A DNA stretch of 64,000 nucleotides. Source: Heyndrickxia camelliae. Lineage in GTDB: Bacteria > Bacillota > Bacilli > Bacillales > Bacillaceae_C. Below the pieces are notes generated by a model, which saw only the letters and a program-made list of their open reading frames with translations, made no database searches and had not been told where the DNA came from. This document shows positions 22,556 to 31,504 of the stretch, in pieces. Each line of letters opens with the position of its first letter. Position 1 is the first letter of the stretch. Position numbers and translations under genes: made by a program. The stretch covers positions 62,001 through 126,000 of the forward strand of contig NZ_PIQO01000006.1 in NCBI RefSeq assembly GCF_002844575.1, given 5' to 3'.

Positions 22556-23569
22556 TTATTTACTGCCGTGTATTTTAAATAACAACATTTCAATAATCAT
22601 CGATTTAGCTAAACCGCTTGTTTTCATTTGATAATCTGCATCAGCTATCCACATCATGATCTTATTTAGTTCTTCTTCCGAAAACATTTTTGCTTGTCCA
22701 GCTGCAAGTTTAATTCTAAACGGGTGGATTTTTAGATAAGTAGCAATTTGCTGCTGCCCGTATCCGCGTCTCATTAATTCCTTTGTTTGATACAGTAATC
22801 GATACTGTCCAGCTAATATTGATAGAATTTTTATCGGTTCTTCATTTTGTTTTAAAAGGTCATAATAGATTCGTAACGCTTCGTCTATTTTACGATTCAT
22901 TACTTTATCAACGAGAGAAAAAATATTTTGTTCTAATGATTTTGAAGCTAAAATTTCCACTGTATTTTTATCTATACACCCATTGGAATAAAGTGCAAGT
23001 TTATCTATTTCACTTGCTAGCATCATAAGATTGGTGCCAGATAATGTTAATAACATTTCAACGGCGTCATCAAGAATCTCTACTTGATTTGCTTCTGCGC
23101 GATGACGTATCCACGCCTTTATTTCTTGTTCACTGAATTTTTTTGCCTCTAACACGTCTGCGGTCCGCTTTAATAGCTTTGTCACTTTTTTTCGCTCATC
23201 CAGCTTCTCATATGGTGCAACAAAAACAATTGTACTGTATGGTACGGGTTCCTGTAGATATGCCTCCAGTTTTGAAATATCGTGTTCTACCTTAGACTTC
23301 GCTTTTTCAGAGGTTAAAAAAAAGGGGTTATGTAAAAATATTAATCTTCTTTCACCCATAAAAGGAAGCGTTTCAGCATCCTCAATTGCTACGTCGATAG
23401 GAACTTCCTCCAAATCATACGAAGCAAAATTAAAATCCAATTCTTCTTCAGTTAACATATTTTTCAATAATTTTTGCTTTGTCCCATTGATTAAAAAGCT
23501 TTCAATTCCATATAATAGATATATCGGAGAAAATTGTTTTCTTTCTATTCTTGTCCACATGTCAATCAT
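22556..23569 (-). CDS. holA: DNA polymerase III delta subunit
   Basis: A 337-residue clamp-loader subunit (YqeN in Bacillus), part of the complex that opens and loads the beta sliding clamp. Recognisable features are the N-terminal SPIYLLYGIESFLI segment (degenerate nucleotide-binding loop), ETLPFMGERRLIFLHNP, and the C-terminal collar region LLYQTKELMRRGYGQQQIA. The start at 23,569 has only a weak purine-rich site upstream, so a neighbouring start is possible. Flanked by rpsT and yqzM as in B. subtilis. Confidence 0.93.
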   Translation of the reverse strand: MIDMWTRIERKQFSPIYLLYGIESFLINGTKQKLLKNMLTEEELDFNFASYDLEEVPIDVAIEDAETLPFMGERRLIFLHNPFFLTSEKAKSKVEHDISKLEAYLQEPVPYSTIVFVAPYEKLDERKKVTKLLKRTADVLEAKKFSEQEIKAWIRHRAEANQVEILDDAVEMLLTLSGTNLMMLASEIDKLALYSNGCIDKNTVEILASKSLEQNIFSLVDKVMNRKIDEALRIYYDLLKQNEEPIKILSILAGQYRLLYQTKELMRRGYGQQQIATYLKIHPFRIKLAAGQAKMFSEEELNKIMMWIADADYQMKTSGLAKSMIIEMLLFKIHGSK

Positions 23570-23865
23570 CGCAGAAGCCTTCTTTCCAAAATTTCAAATC
23601 ATATCTCTATGGTAAAAAAGGATGATGAATTTGACAAGTGGAGATTAACCCAGAGAGAGAGTCAATCTCCATTATCTATATTAAACGTTAACGAAAAAGG
23701 CCTAGGATACTTTTTCATTAACGGAAAAACTCGGGTGTAATAATATTTTGACCTACTGATTAAAAAGTATTTGTGTTAACTCTTGTCAGCGAAGGAAATT
23801 GGACGGTTACTATAGATTTTTCATACTAAATCGTCTATACTAAAGTGGATATAGGAGGGGTAGTT

Positions 23866-23997
23866 GTGAATCAATTTGAAAAGAATGTACAGTATAAAGG
23901 AAATGATGCAATCGATTCCGGCATTGGATTTGGAGTATCTTTTGCTTTCTTTGCAATTATGTTCATTATCGCAACTGTCATCAAGCTCGTTGGTTAA
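23866..23997 (+). CDS. yqzM: Small membrane protein YqzM
   Basis: A 43-residue protein: polar start (MNQFEKNVQYKGNDAIDSG) and one hydrophobic helix to the C-terminus (FAFFAIMFIIATVIKLVG). The GTG start at 23,866 follows AGGAGGGG. Sequence, size and position between holA and comEC match YqzM of Bacillus. Function unknown; it is probably a single-pass membrane protein. Confidence 0.9.
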   Translation: MNQFEKNVQYKGNDAIDSGIGFGVSFAFFAIMFIIATVIKLVG

Positions 23998-24015
23998 GAT
24001 CATGAGTTTGCCGGA

Positions 24016-24046
24016 GGAGTTTGCTATGAAGCAAACTCCTTTTTGT
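24016..24046 (+). terminator. Terminator after yqzM
   Basis: A perfect stem AGGAGTTTGC/GCAAACTCCT followed by TTTTTGTTTT. Confidence 0.92.
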
Positions 24047-24101
24047 TTTCCGAAAATTCAGTGCTGAAATTCTGTTTCTACTGGAGAAATCATACATTAT
24101 T

Positions 24102-26393
24102 CTATGGAAACACCGTTTCAAATGTTCCATTATTTCCGGTAAATTTATAGATAACTTCTCCTTCCAAATCTGTTCTAAACACCTTTATTTTTTCATGTTT
24201 CAATCTTTCCAATACTTCCTCATTAGGATGACCATATCGATTATCCTCACCTGCAGATATAACAGCAATTTTTGGATCAATACTTTCTAGAAACTTTAAT
24301 GAAGTGGAGGTTTTGCTTCCGTGGTGGCCAACCTTTAATACATCTGCTTGGATACGATGAGAACGGACTAACTCCTCTTCCCCTTCCTGTTCCAAATCAC
24401 CAGTAAATAGCCAGCTACGTCCCCCAATTTTAGCTAAAAGCACCAATGAATCATTATTCCCTTCATACTGACGGTCAAATGGATATACCATTAGAAAACT
24501 GCTTTCCTTTGTTTTCCAGCCAAATCCATCTTTTACTTCCATAATCGCTATCTTTTCTTTTTGAAAATGGAACAGCGTCTCATACATCAACGGTTTTCTC
24601 CAAGAATCAGGAGAAATATAAGCTTCCGTAATTTTGATGGTTCCAACTAACTCTTTGGCAGCACCTATATGATCTGCATCGCTATGAGTTAAGATTAATT
24701 TATCAATTTTACTGATTCCTTTTCCTTTTAAATATGGAACGAGAATATCTTTACCCACTGAAAATTGGCGCTTTCTCTTCGACCATTCAGGTACTTCAAA
24801 AGCCATCGATCCTCCTGTATCAATCAGATACGTTCCTCGATTATACGGCAGTTGTATGAGAATGCTGTCGCCTTGACCAATATCAATAAAAGCCACTTCT
24901 CCATAAGGATTAAACCACTTTGATATCATATACAAAGAAATTACAATACAAAGCGGATATGCAGAAACATGAATTTTTTTACCTTTTTCCCAATTATAAA
25001 ATAAGAATAGAACTGCCAGCAGGATAACGATCAATACCCATATACCCGGTCTCCCCACAATTAAAACCGACCATTTAAAATCCAGAAATTCTGCGAACCA
25101 TTCTGAGGCAGAGATAATAACTAATAGAACATTAACAATTAAACGGAATACCATTGGAATGAGAAACAGGGTAAAAAAAGAGAGGATTAAGAGTGGTAAA
25201 AGCACAAAACTGTATAAAGGGACAAAAAAAAGATTACTAAGAATGCTAATAATGGAAATTTGATAAAATTGATACATGATAATTGGAAGTGAGGATATTT
25301 GCGAAATGAAGGAAATGACCATCAATTGTACGATATTATTTTTATATCTTGCAATAACAGTCCTAGATGATAAAAGAATGGACAGACTTACAATGAAGGA
25401 AAGCTGAAAACCGACATTAAAAATAATAAAGGGATCTTTCATTAAAAAAAGTAAAAAACTAATGGCCAAACCATCTATCGAAGTTAAGGAAAGTCGCGAA
25501 TGGGTAGATAAAAGAATAATAATTAACATAATCGTTGCTCGTATAACGGGTGGATTTGCACCGCAAAGGATAGCATATATAGGTAAAAAGCAAATAATAA
25601 TCCACGAACTGTTCTCTCTTGTTACACCAATCCGAATCAGAAAATAATAAAATCCTAAATATATTAACGATACATGCAGCCCGGAAATAGCTAATAAATG
25701 AACAATCCCTAATCTTTGAAAAAGGGAATAAGCATCCTCTTCGAAATCAACACGATCACCAAAAAGAAGTGCTTTGGCATAAGGTATTAATTCTGGAGGA
25801 TATTGAAGTTCAATTTCCTTTAGTGCGGATTCTCGAACACGTTTTAATTTATAGACTATTCCTTTCCCGTTATCCCTACAGTTTTTAAATTGTGTTACCT
25901 TGAGTTTCCAGTGAACATTTTGTCTAAATAAATATTGTTTATAATTAAATAAATTTCGATTTTTATTTTTCTCAGGTTTTGATAATGTACCTGTCACATT
26001 ACAGGAAATACCTGTTTTAAATTGACGCTCCAGATGCTTCTTTTCTGCTTCACTTGCGATTATATAACTAAGTGCCACATGTTCTTTTTTATCTGTTTGC
26101 ACAATGGAGCTTACCTTATTTCCATCTATTATTGGCATATTTTGAAAGATAATATGAAATTCAGTTTGAAGAATGCTAAAATTTGTTTTTTTATGAGACT
26201 GATTGCTGTAGAAACTAATTACAAAAAAAAGAATATAGGTCAAAAGAGTAAAAATGATGAGTTTTCTTTTTTTAGTGAGGATAGACTGTAGGCAGAATAG
26301 GTGAAAAATAATACTTAGACCGTAATGAACATGCAATGCTAAAGACGTTGCACTTAGAGCAGCCATCGACAAATAGAACCAATATCCTTGCAT
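24102..26393 (-). CDS. comEC: DNA uptake channel protein ComEC
   Basis: A 763-residue polytopic membrane protein for DNA import in competence. N-terminal membrane helices (about 1-60), an extracellular DUF4131/OB region (about 60-210), the Competence domain (LLAISGLHVSLIY, then multiple helices to about 500), and a C-terminal metallo-beta-lactamase-like domain with LTHSDADHIGA and KVGHHGSKTST motifs. It forms the channel for single-stranded DNA; the lactamase-like domain is a candidate nuclease. Last gene of comEA-EB-EC. Confidence 0.95.
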   Translation of the reverse strand: MQGYWFYLSMAALSATSLALHVHYGLSIIFHLFCLQSILTKKRKLIIFTLLTYILFFVISFYSNQSHKKTNFSILQTEFHIIFQNMPIIDGNKVSSIVQTDKKEHVALSYIIASEAEKKHLERQFKTGISCNVTGTLSKPEKNKNRNLFNYKQYLFRQNVHWKLKVTQFKNCRDNGKGIVYKLKRVRESALKEIELQYPPELIPYAKALLFGDRVDFEEDAYSLFQRLGIVHLLAISGLHVSLIYLGFYYFLIRIGVTRENSSWIIICFLPIYAILCGANPPVIRATIMLIIILLSTHSRLSLTSIDGLAISFLLFLMKDPFIIFNVGFQLSFIVSLSILLSSRTVIARYKNNIVQLMVISFISQISSLPIIMYQFYQISIISILSNLFFVPLYSFVLLPLLILSFFTLFLIPMVFRLIVNVLLVIISASEWFAEFLDFKWSVLIVGRPGIWVLIVILLAVLFLFYNWEKGKKIHVSAYPLCIVISLYMISKWFNPYGEVAFIDIGQGDSILIQLPYNRGTYLIDTGGSMAFEVPEWSKRKRQFSVGKDILVPYLKGKGISKIDKLILTHSDADHIGAAKELVGTIKITEAYISPDSWRKPLMYETLFHFQKEKIAIMEVKDGFGWKTKESSFLMVYPFDRQYEGNNDSLVLLAKIGGRSWLFTGDLEQEGEEELVRSHRIQADVLKVGHHGSKTSTSLKFLESIDPKIAVISAGEDNRYGHPNEEVLERLKHEKIKVFRTDLEGEVIYKFTGNNGTFETVFP

Positions 26394-26412
26394 AATCTCT
26401 CCTTTGTATTTC

Positions 26413-26443
26413 AGGTGGGCAGCTAGCTCTTAGCCACCCACCT
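26413..26443. other. Hairpin between comEB and comEC
   Basis: An imperfect inverted repeat of 13 bases per arm (AGGTGGGCAGCTA with TAGCCACCCACCT, 11 of 13 paired, loop of five) in the 57-base gap. No T run follows it on the minus strand, so it is not a typical terminator; it could stabilise or process the comE transcript. Confidence 0.6.
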
Positions 26444-26450
26444 AAAGGAA

Positions 26451-27011
26451 TTATTTAAATAATTTTTCAGCCTGTAACTGTAAAGTGGATAGCGTCTCTC
26501 CATCTGTCCCTTTTTCTTCTAACATTTTTAATATGGAATGAACAAAATCTGCTTTTTCATTAGCTGCAAGATCTAATGAATGTTGATTAAACGGCACCTG
26601 TTCTACTTGGACTCCTGCTTTTTGAAACAGTTCAATCGCATATGGATGATTTTTATAATCCTGTGCATAATACACTGCCTTAATCCCCGCCTGAATGATA
26701 GCTTTACAGCATTGTAAGCATGGGAAATGAGTAACATAAATCTCCGCTCCATTTGTAGGAACACCAAATTTTGCACATTGTAGAATTGCGTTCATTTCCG
26801 CATGAATCGTTCTAACGCAGTGATGATCAATGACATAGCAACCTTCATCAATACAGTGTTCTCCACCGGCAATAGAGCCATTATATCCACCTGCAATAAT
26901 TCTTTTATCACGAACAATCGTTGCTCCAACTGTTAGTCTCGTACATGTACTCCTGGAAGATAATAAAAAACTTTGCGCCATAAAATAGTGATTCCAAGAT
27001 ATTCTTTCCAT
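26451..27011 (-). CDS. comEB: ComEB, dCMP-deaminase-like protein
   Basis: A 186-residue cytidine/deoxycytidylate deaminase fold with zinc ligands in TIHAEMNAILQC (HAE) and FPCLQCCKAII (PCxxC). It probably deaminates dCMP to dUMP. Encoded in the comE operon although dispensable for transformation in B. subtilis. I chose ATG 27,011 (MERISWNHYFMAQS), matching the family N-terminus and preceded by GGAAAGGA; the upstream ATG at 27,029 has no well-placed site. Confidence 0.92.
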   Translation of the reverse strand: MERISWNHYFMAQSFLLSSRSTCTRLTVGATIVRDKRIIAGGYNGSIAGGEHCIDEGCYVIDHHCVRTIHAEMNAILQCAKFGVPTNGAEIYVTHFPCLQCCKAIIQAGIKAVYYAQDYKNHPYAIELFQKAGVQVEQVPFNQHSLDLAANEKADFVHSILKMLEEKGTDGETLSTLQLQAEKLFK

Positions 27012-27135
27012 TTCTGTCTTCCTTTCCATAATCCTATGTAACTAAACCAACGTATCTGATAGATACAAGTTTGACAATAAACTATTTTTGATCGAAAGCC
27101 GACATTTTTCACCTTTTCTCTCTTTAAGTGTATCA

Positions 27136-27747
27136 TTAATGAACTATAATAGAATCCCTTAATTTTTCAAGTGTTTTTTCCCCTATCCCCGTAACATTAG
27201 TAAGATCCTCCACTTTTTTAAAGCCTCCATTTTTCTCCCGATATTCAATAATCGCAGATGCTTTTGATGGTCCAATCCCTGTTAATGTTTGTAATTGTGC
27301 TAAATCCGCCGTATTGATATTAACTTTACCTTCATCTTGACTTGAAATGGGGGTTTCGAAATTTATTTCATTATCCGGGGTTTCACCTTTCTCAGGTACG
27401 TAAATCACCATTTCATCATGGACCTTTTCTGCCAAGTTAACCTTTCTTTGATCTGCCTTCTTTTGAAATCCACCAGCTTTTTGAATTACATCTAATACCC
27501 TTTCATCTTTCTGAGCATCGTAAACTCCAGGATGTACTACTGCTCCTTTTACATCAATCTTCATTTTCTTATTTTGCGTTTCCTCCTGTTTGTTCTCTTC
27601 CTCTTGAATTTCATCCATATAAGGGAAAGGAGTTTCGTTATTTTCTTGTTCCAGGGACCTATGTTGATATAAATAAACGCATAATGCTAAACCAAGGATA
27701 CCAATTCCTAATACAATCATTTTGTTTTTTAATAAGAATGCTTTCAT
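27136..27747 (-). CDS. comEA: Competence DNA receptor ComEA
   Basis: A 203-residue membrane-anchored DNA-binding protein. One helix at about residues 7-26, an acidic linker, an SLBB-type domain (VKGAVVHPGVYDA, about 68-115), and tandem helix-hairpin-helix motifs at the C-terminus (LQTLTGIGPSKASAII, NVTGIGEKTLEKLR). It binds incoming double-stranded DNA outside the membrane. Start ATG 27,747 after AGGGTGG. Divergent from comER. I could not find a clean ComK box in the 136-base gap. Confidence 0.94.
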   Translation of the reverse strand: MKAFLLKNKMIVLGIGILGLALCVYLYQHRSLEQENNETPFPYMDEIQEEENKQEETQNKKMKIDVKGAVVHPGVYDAQKDERVLDVIQKAGGFQKKADQRKVNLAEKVHDEMVIYVPEKGETPDNEINFETPISSQDEGKVNINTADLAQLQTLTGIGPSKASAIIEYREKNGGFKKVEDLTNVTGIGEKTLEKLRDSIIVH

Positions 27748-27883
27748 AATAACCACCCTTTTCACAGTGTAAGATAATGATGAATATTCGTATTAAAAAT
27801 GACATAGAGTTTTATGAAGGAAATTTAACAACGTTGTGAAGGTTTAATCAGCCATTAAATTCTCGTAAAGGAGGAGAGAACAA

Positions 27884-28708
27884 ATGAAAATAGGCATCAT
27901 AGGAACAGGAAATATGGGGACTATTTTGGTGGAATCCTTCGTAGATAGTAAGGCACTTTCTCCTTCCAATCTATATATAACTAATAGGACAATCGAAAAA
28001 GCTGAGAAATTACAGACCAAATATCCGTCCATTCATGTTTGCAGAGAAATCCCAGAACTGATACAAGAATGCGATTTGATTTTTCTCTGTGTGAAACCAT
28101 TAGATTTTCACCCATTACTAACAAAATATAAGGATATACTTTCTAAAGACAAATGTCTGGTGTCCATTACAAGTTCTGTTTCCGTAGAACAACTCTCATC
28201 TATACTCCACTGTTCATGCGCAAGGGCAATACCCAGCATTACAAATAGGGCACTATCAGGAGTTTCTTTACTTACTTTCTCGACATCCTGTGATGAGTAT
28301 TGGAAAAGAGCGATAAAAGAATTACTAGCTTATATTTCTATTCCCCTTGAAATAAATCAGTCTATTACACGCGTTTCTTCGGATATAGTTAGCTGCGGTC
28401 CTGCTTTTTTTAGTTATTTAACACAAGCATTTATTAATGCTGCGGTAAAAAAAACAAGCATTGACCAATCTACTGCAACTGTTTTAGCGGGAGAAATGTT
28501 AGTTGGCCTAGGAGACTTATTAAAAAAAGGATTTTACACTCTCCCTACTTTACAGGAAAAAGTATGTGTGAAAGGCGGAATCACGGGAGAAGGAATAAAA
28601 GTTTTGGAAAATGAGCTTGGAGATGTCTTCGAGCACATTTTTGTTGCTACACATGAAAAGTTTAATGAGGATGTGGAGGCTGTTACAAAACAATTCGGAG
28701 TCAGTTAA
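27884..28708 (+). CDS. comER: ComER, pyrroline-5-carboxylate reductase-like protein
   Basis: A 274-residue ProC-family protein with N-terminal Rossmann motif MKIGIIGTGNMGTIL and the dimerisation domain with GPAFFSYLTQAFINAA and GGITGEG. Divergently transcribed from comEA, as in B. subtilis, where comER is not needed for competence. ProC-like enzymes reduce pyrroline-5-carboxylate with NAD(P)H, but whether ComER does so is unknown; reports in other Bacillus link it to sporulation entry. Ribosome site AGGAGG. Confidence 0.92.
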   Translation: MKIGIIGTGNMGTILVESFVDSKALSPSNLYITNRTIEKAEKLQTKYPSIHVCREIPELIQECDLIFLCVKPLDFHPLLTKYKDILSKDKCLVSITSSVSVEQLSSILHCSCARAIPSITNRALSGVSLLTFSTSCDEYWKRAIKELLAYISIPLEINQSITRVSSDIVSCGPAFFSYLTQAFINAAVKKTSIDQSTATVLAGEMLVGLGDLLKKGFYTLPTLQEKVCVKGGITGEGIKVLENELGDVFEHIFVATHEKFNEDVEAVTKQFGVS

Positions 28709-28776
28709 ATTATTCTACAAGGATGCCTAAATTCCTTCAAAATATTTTTATTTTTATAATTTTTTTGTTGAATAAA

Positions 28777-28807
28777 AGTGGGAGCAATTGCGCTCCCACT
28801 ATTTTTT
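28777..28807. terminator. Bidirectional terminator between comER and yqeM
   Basis: A perfect stem AGTGGGAGC/GCTCCCACT with TTTTTT to the right and an A/T-rich run to the left, placed between two converging genes. Confidence 0.9.
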
Positions 28808-29548
28808 ACACGTAAAAAAAATTCTTTCTGAAGTTTCATCTGGTTTGTTATGGTGAAAATCAGCATTTATTTCCAGTATTTCAAAACCAGCTGATACTAG
28901 CCATTGTGCATATTCCTCTTGCGAAAAAGTACGTTGAACATGTAATTCATCAAAACGGTCATAACGTTCTGTTTCGTCATCCAAAACAAAAAAGGAAAGA
29001 TCGTGTTCAACAGAATATGGATATTCACCTTCAAAACAGTTCCATATAATGGAAACAGCATCATCATTATCAGCAAATGTATTATTATGAAATATATTTT
29101 CCACTTTATATATAGAATGTACGTCAAAGAGAAAAAGTCCATCTTTATGTAAATGGGAGTAAACCCTGCGAAACGTTTCTTGAACTTCTTCAGGTGTTCT
29201 CAAATAATTAAGAGAATCACAAAAAATCGTCACTATATCGAAACTTCCCAGTCCCTCTAACTCGCACATATTTTGCTGAAATAATGAAATATCCACCTGA
29301 TTTTGTATTGCCTTTTGACTGGCAACAGTAAGCATATCATCAGATAAGTCAACACCCGTGACTTCAAAGCCAGCTTTAGCTAGTCTTACGGACAATTCAC
29401 CCGTACCACAGGCGATTTCAAGTAGTTCATTTCCTGGTATAGAATTTCTCTGAAGTTTTGACTTTAAAAAATTCACCCATTCCTCATACGGAACTTCTTT
29501 CATTAGATAGTCATAAACATAAGCAAATCTTTCATAGGACACATTCAT
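28799..29548 (-). CDS. yqeM: Class I SAM-dependent methyltransferase YqeM
   Basis: A 249-residue methyltransferase. Motif I is LLEIACGTGELSVRLA (about residue 41-56), followed by VTGVDLSDDML and FDIVTIFCDSLNYL. The start ATG at 29,548 overlaps the rsfS stop by one base (TGATG), so translation is coupled. Substrate is unknown; it is always found with the nadD-yqeK-rsfS group in Bacillus. Confidence 0.88.
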   Translation of the reverse strand: MNVSYERFAYVYDYLMKEVPYEEWVNFLKSKLQRNSIPGNELLEIACGTGELSVRLAKAGFEVTGVDLSDDMLTVASQKAIQNQVDISLFQQNMCELEGLGSFDIVTIFCDSLNYLRTPEEVQETFRRVYSHLHKDGLFLFDVHSIYKVENIFHNNTFADNDDAVSIIWNCFEGEYPYSVEHDLSFFVLDDETERYDRFDELHVQRTFSQEEYAQWLVSAGFEILEINADFHHNKPDETSERIFFTCKK

Positions 29549-29895
29549 CACTCACTAAAAACATTAACTGTCGGAGCGTCTCCCCACAGTCTTTCAAGAT
29601 TATAGTAGCTTCTTTCCTCACGATGAAAGACATGAGCGATAACATCTCCCAAGTCGATTAACACCCATTTTCCTTCATCAAAGCCTTCCATCTTTTTTAC
29701 ATTATAACCCATTTCTTCTGCTTTTTCTTTTATTTCTCTTGCAATTGCTTGCACCTGTTTGTCGGAATTTCCGTGGCAAATTAAAAAATAATCAGCTATA
29801 AGGGAAATCCCGTTCATATTTAAGACAACAATATCTTCCGCTCTCTTATCATCGGCGGCCTTTACCGTTACAGATAATAACTCATGATTCTTCAT
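29548..29895 (-). CDS. rsfS: Ribosomal silencing factor RsfS
   Basis: A 115-residue RsfS/YbeB/Iojap protein, which binds uL14 on the 50S subunit and blocks subunit joining under starvation. Conserved segments are ADYFLICHGNSDKQVQAIA, the WVLIDLGDVIAHVFHREER stretch and YYNLERLWGDA. Overlaps yqeK by four bases upstream and yqeM by one base downstream, so it is part of one operon. Confidence 0.95.
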   Translation of the reverse strand: MKNHELLSVTVKAADDKRAEDIVVLNMNGISLIADYFLICHGNSDKQVQAIAREIKEKAEEMGYNVKKMEGFDEGKWVLIDLGDVIAHVFHREERSYYNLERLWGDAPTVNVFSE

Positions 29896-30467
29896 TTTTG
29901 TACATCCTCACCTTTCATAATAAGATCATTGTAGAAGTCAATTGTATCAGGATAAACGGTTTGATTTCGGCTTAATAAAAATTGAATGGTATTCCGAACA
30001 GAATAGACCAATGCCTTATCTAAACTTATTTGTGCCAACTCTCTAGCATCTTCCACGCCTGGAAACATCCGTCCAGGTTCAATATAATCCGCGAGGTAAA
30101 TGATTTTATCTAATAATGTCATTCCTATCCTTCCGGATGTATGATACCGTATCGCATCTAAAATCTCTGGATCCGTAATTCCAACCTCTGCTTGCACTAA
30201 ATATGCACCAACAGGCGCATGCCATAACTCAGGATTAAATTGTAACAGCCTTGGATCAAACTGCTGTTCCACAATAATCTGTCTCATTTCGTTCAATGGA
30301 CGAAATTTAGCATAGTCATGAAAGATAGCGGACGTCTCCGCTTTTTTTGTATCAGCACCATACTTCTCTGCTAATTGAATGGCTGTTTCCATAACACCCA
30401 ATGTATGAATATAACGTTTCTCTGTTATTTGTTTCTTGACGATACTTAGAGCCTTATTTTGATCCAT
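29892..30467 (-). CDS. yqeK: HD-domain phosphohydrolase YqeK
   Basis: A 191-residue HD-domain hydrolase of the YqeK family, whose members symmetrically hydrolyse diadenosine tetraphosphate to ADP. Metal-binding residues are in RYIHTLGVMETAI and SAIFHDYAKFRP (HD). I chose ATG 30,467 (MDQNKALSIV) because AAGGAG lies upstream; it overlaps the end of nadD by 14 bases, a usual coupling in Bacillus. Confidence 0.92.
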   Translation of the reverse strand: MDQNKALSIVKKQITEKRYIHTLGVMETAIQLAEKYGADTKKAETSAIFHDYAKFRPLNEMRQIIVEQQFDPRLLQFNPELWHAPVGAYLVQAEVGITDPEILDAIRYHTSGRIGMTLLDKIIYLADYIEPGRMFPGVEDARELAQISLDKALVYSVRNTIQFLLSRNQTVYPDTIDFYNDLIMKGEDVQK

Positions 30468-31029
30468 ATAAATGCCGCTCCTTAATATAATTCCAAACAT
30501 AATCCGAAATTAAATATTTTACCGACTTATTTTCGGATATCCTTTTCCTTATCAGCGTGGAAGAAATATTTATATCAGGTATTGTAACTTGTAAAATAGG
30601 ATAGTTAGTTTCCTGAGAATGATTTGGGCGATTGACACCTATAAATTGAATTAATTTCAATAATTCATCAATTTTATACCATTTCGGCAAATATTCAATC
30701 ATATCTGCACCAATAATAAAATAAAATTCAGTCTCTGGCTCCCGATTGCGCAGCAAAACAATACTATCATATGTATATGAAAGGCCTTCTCGTTCCATTT
30801 CAATTGTTTCAACGGCAAAGTACGGATGGTCAGCTATCGCTAATTTTAGCATATGAATGCGATCATCATTCGAAATCGCTTTATCCTTTTGCTTATGTGG
30901 AGGATCCTGATTTGGCATAAATCGAATTTCATCAAGATTTAGCTCCTGTAATACCTCATTGGCGATGATTAAATGGCCGAGATGTGGAGGGTCAAATGTC
31001 CCTCCTAGAATCCCTACTCTTTTCCTCAT
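30454..31029 (-). CDS. nadD: Nicotinate-nucleotide adenylyltransferase NadD
   Basis: A 191-residue enzyme that converts nicotinate mononucleotide and ATP to deamido-NAD. The nucleotidyltransferase motif GGTFDPPHLGHL (HxGH) is at residues 8-19 and the second signature ISSTLIRKRI near the C-terminus. Start ATG 31,029 (MRKRVGILGG) with GAAGGTGAG upstream. First of nadD-yqeK-rsfS-yqeM; 185 bases separate it from yhbY. Confidence 0.95.
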   Translation of the reverse strand: MRKRVGILGGTFDPPHLGHLIIANEVLQELNLDEIRFMPNQDPPHKQKDKAISNDDRIHMLKLAIADHPYFAVETIEMEREGLSYTYDSIVLLRNREPETEFYFIIGADMIEYLPKWYKIDELLKLIQFIGVNRPNHSQETNYPILQVTIPDINISSTLIRKRISENKSVKYLISDYVWNYIKERHLYGSK

Positions 31030-31213
31030 CCTTCTCACCTTCTATGGAGAATGTTTTCGTATTAGATTGCTGCTTTTCGTAAAAGGGCAATATATCCTAA
31101 TACAGGCTTAGTTTCGCGGCATCATTTCCTATAAGCCCCTATCTTTTTAAAACCTTATTAACGATGTTTACCAGACATTCGTCTTTAAAATATCAAGTTT
31201 AAAAATATAGCCT

Positions 31214-31504
31214 TTACGGAAGCTGAATTTGTTTGTTTTCTCTCGATTCCTTATATAAAACAATAGTATTTCCAATTATCTGTACAATTTCTGCTTTTGT
31301 TCCTTCAGCTAGTTGATTTGCAACTGTATCTCTATCAACGTCACAATTTTGTAAAACACTTACTTTAAAAAGCTCCCTAGCCTCAAGAGCATCACCAATT
31401 TGCTTTATCATATTTTCGTTAACTCCACCTTTTCCAACTTGGAAAATTGGATTTAGATGATGAGCCTGTGAACGTAAAAAACGTTTTTGTTTCCCAGTTA
31501 ACAT
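31214..31504 (-). CDS. yhbY: CRM-domain RNA-binding protein YhbY
   Basis: A 96-residue single CRM-domain protein (YqeI in Bacillus) linked to 50S subunit assembly. Typical motifs: LTGKQKRFLRSQAHHL, the GKGG loop (FQVGKGGVNENM) and KAEIVQIIGNTIVLYK. Its start overlaps the aroE stop by one base, and it lies in the yqeG-yqeH-aroE group with other ribosome-assembly genes. Confidence 0.95.
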   Translation of the reverse strand: MLTGKQKRFLRSQAHHLNPIFQVGKGGVNENMIKQIGDALEARELFKVSVLQNCDVDRDTVANQLAEGTKAEIVQIIGNTIVLYKESRENKQIQLP

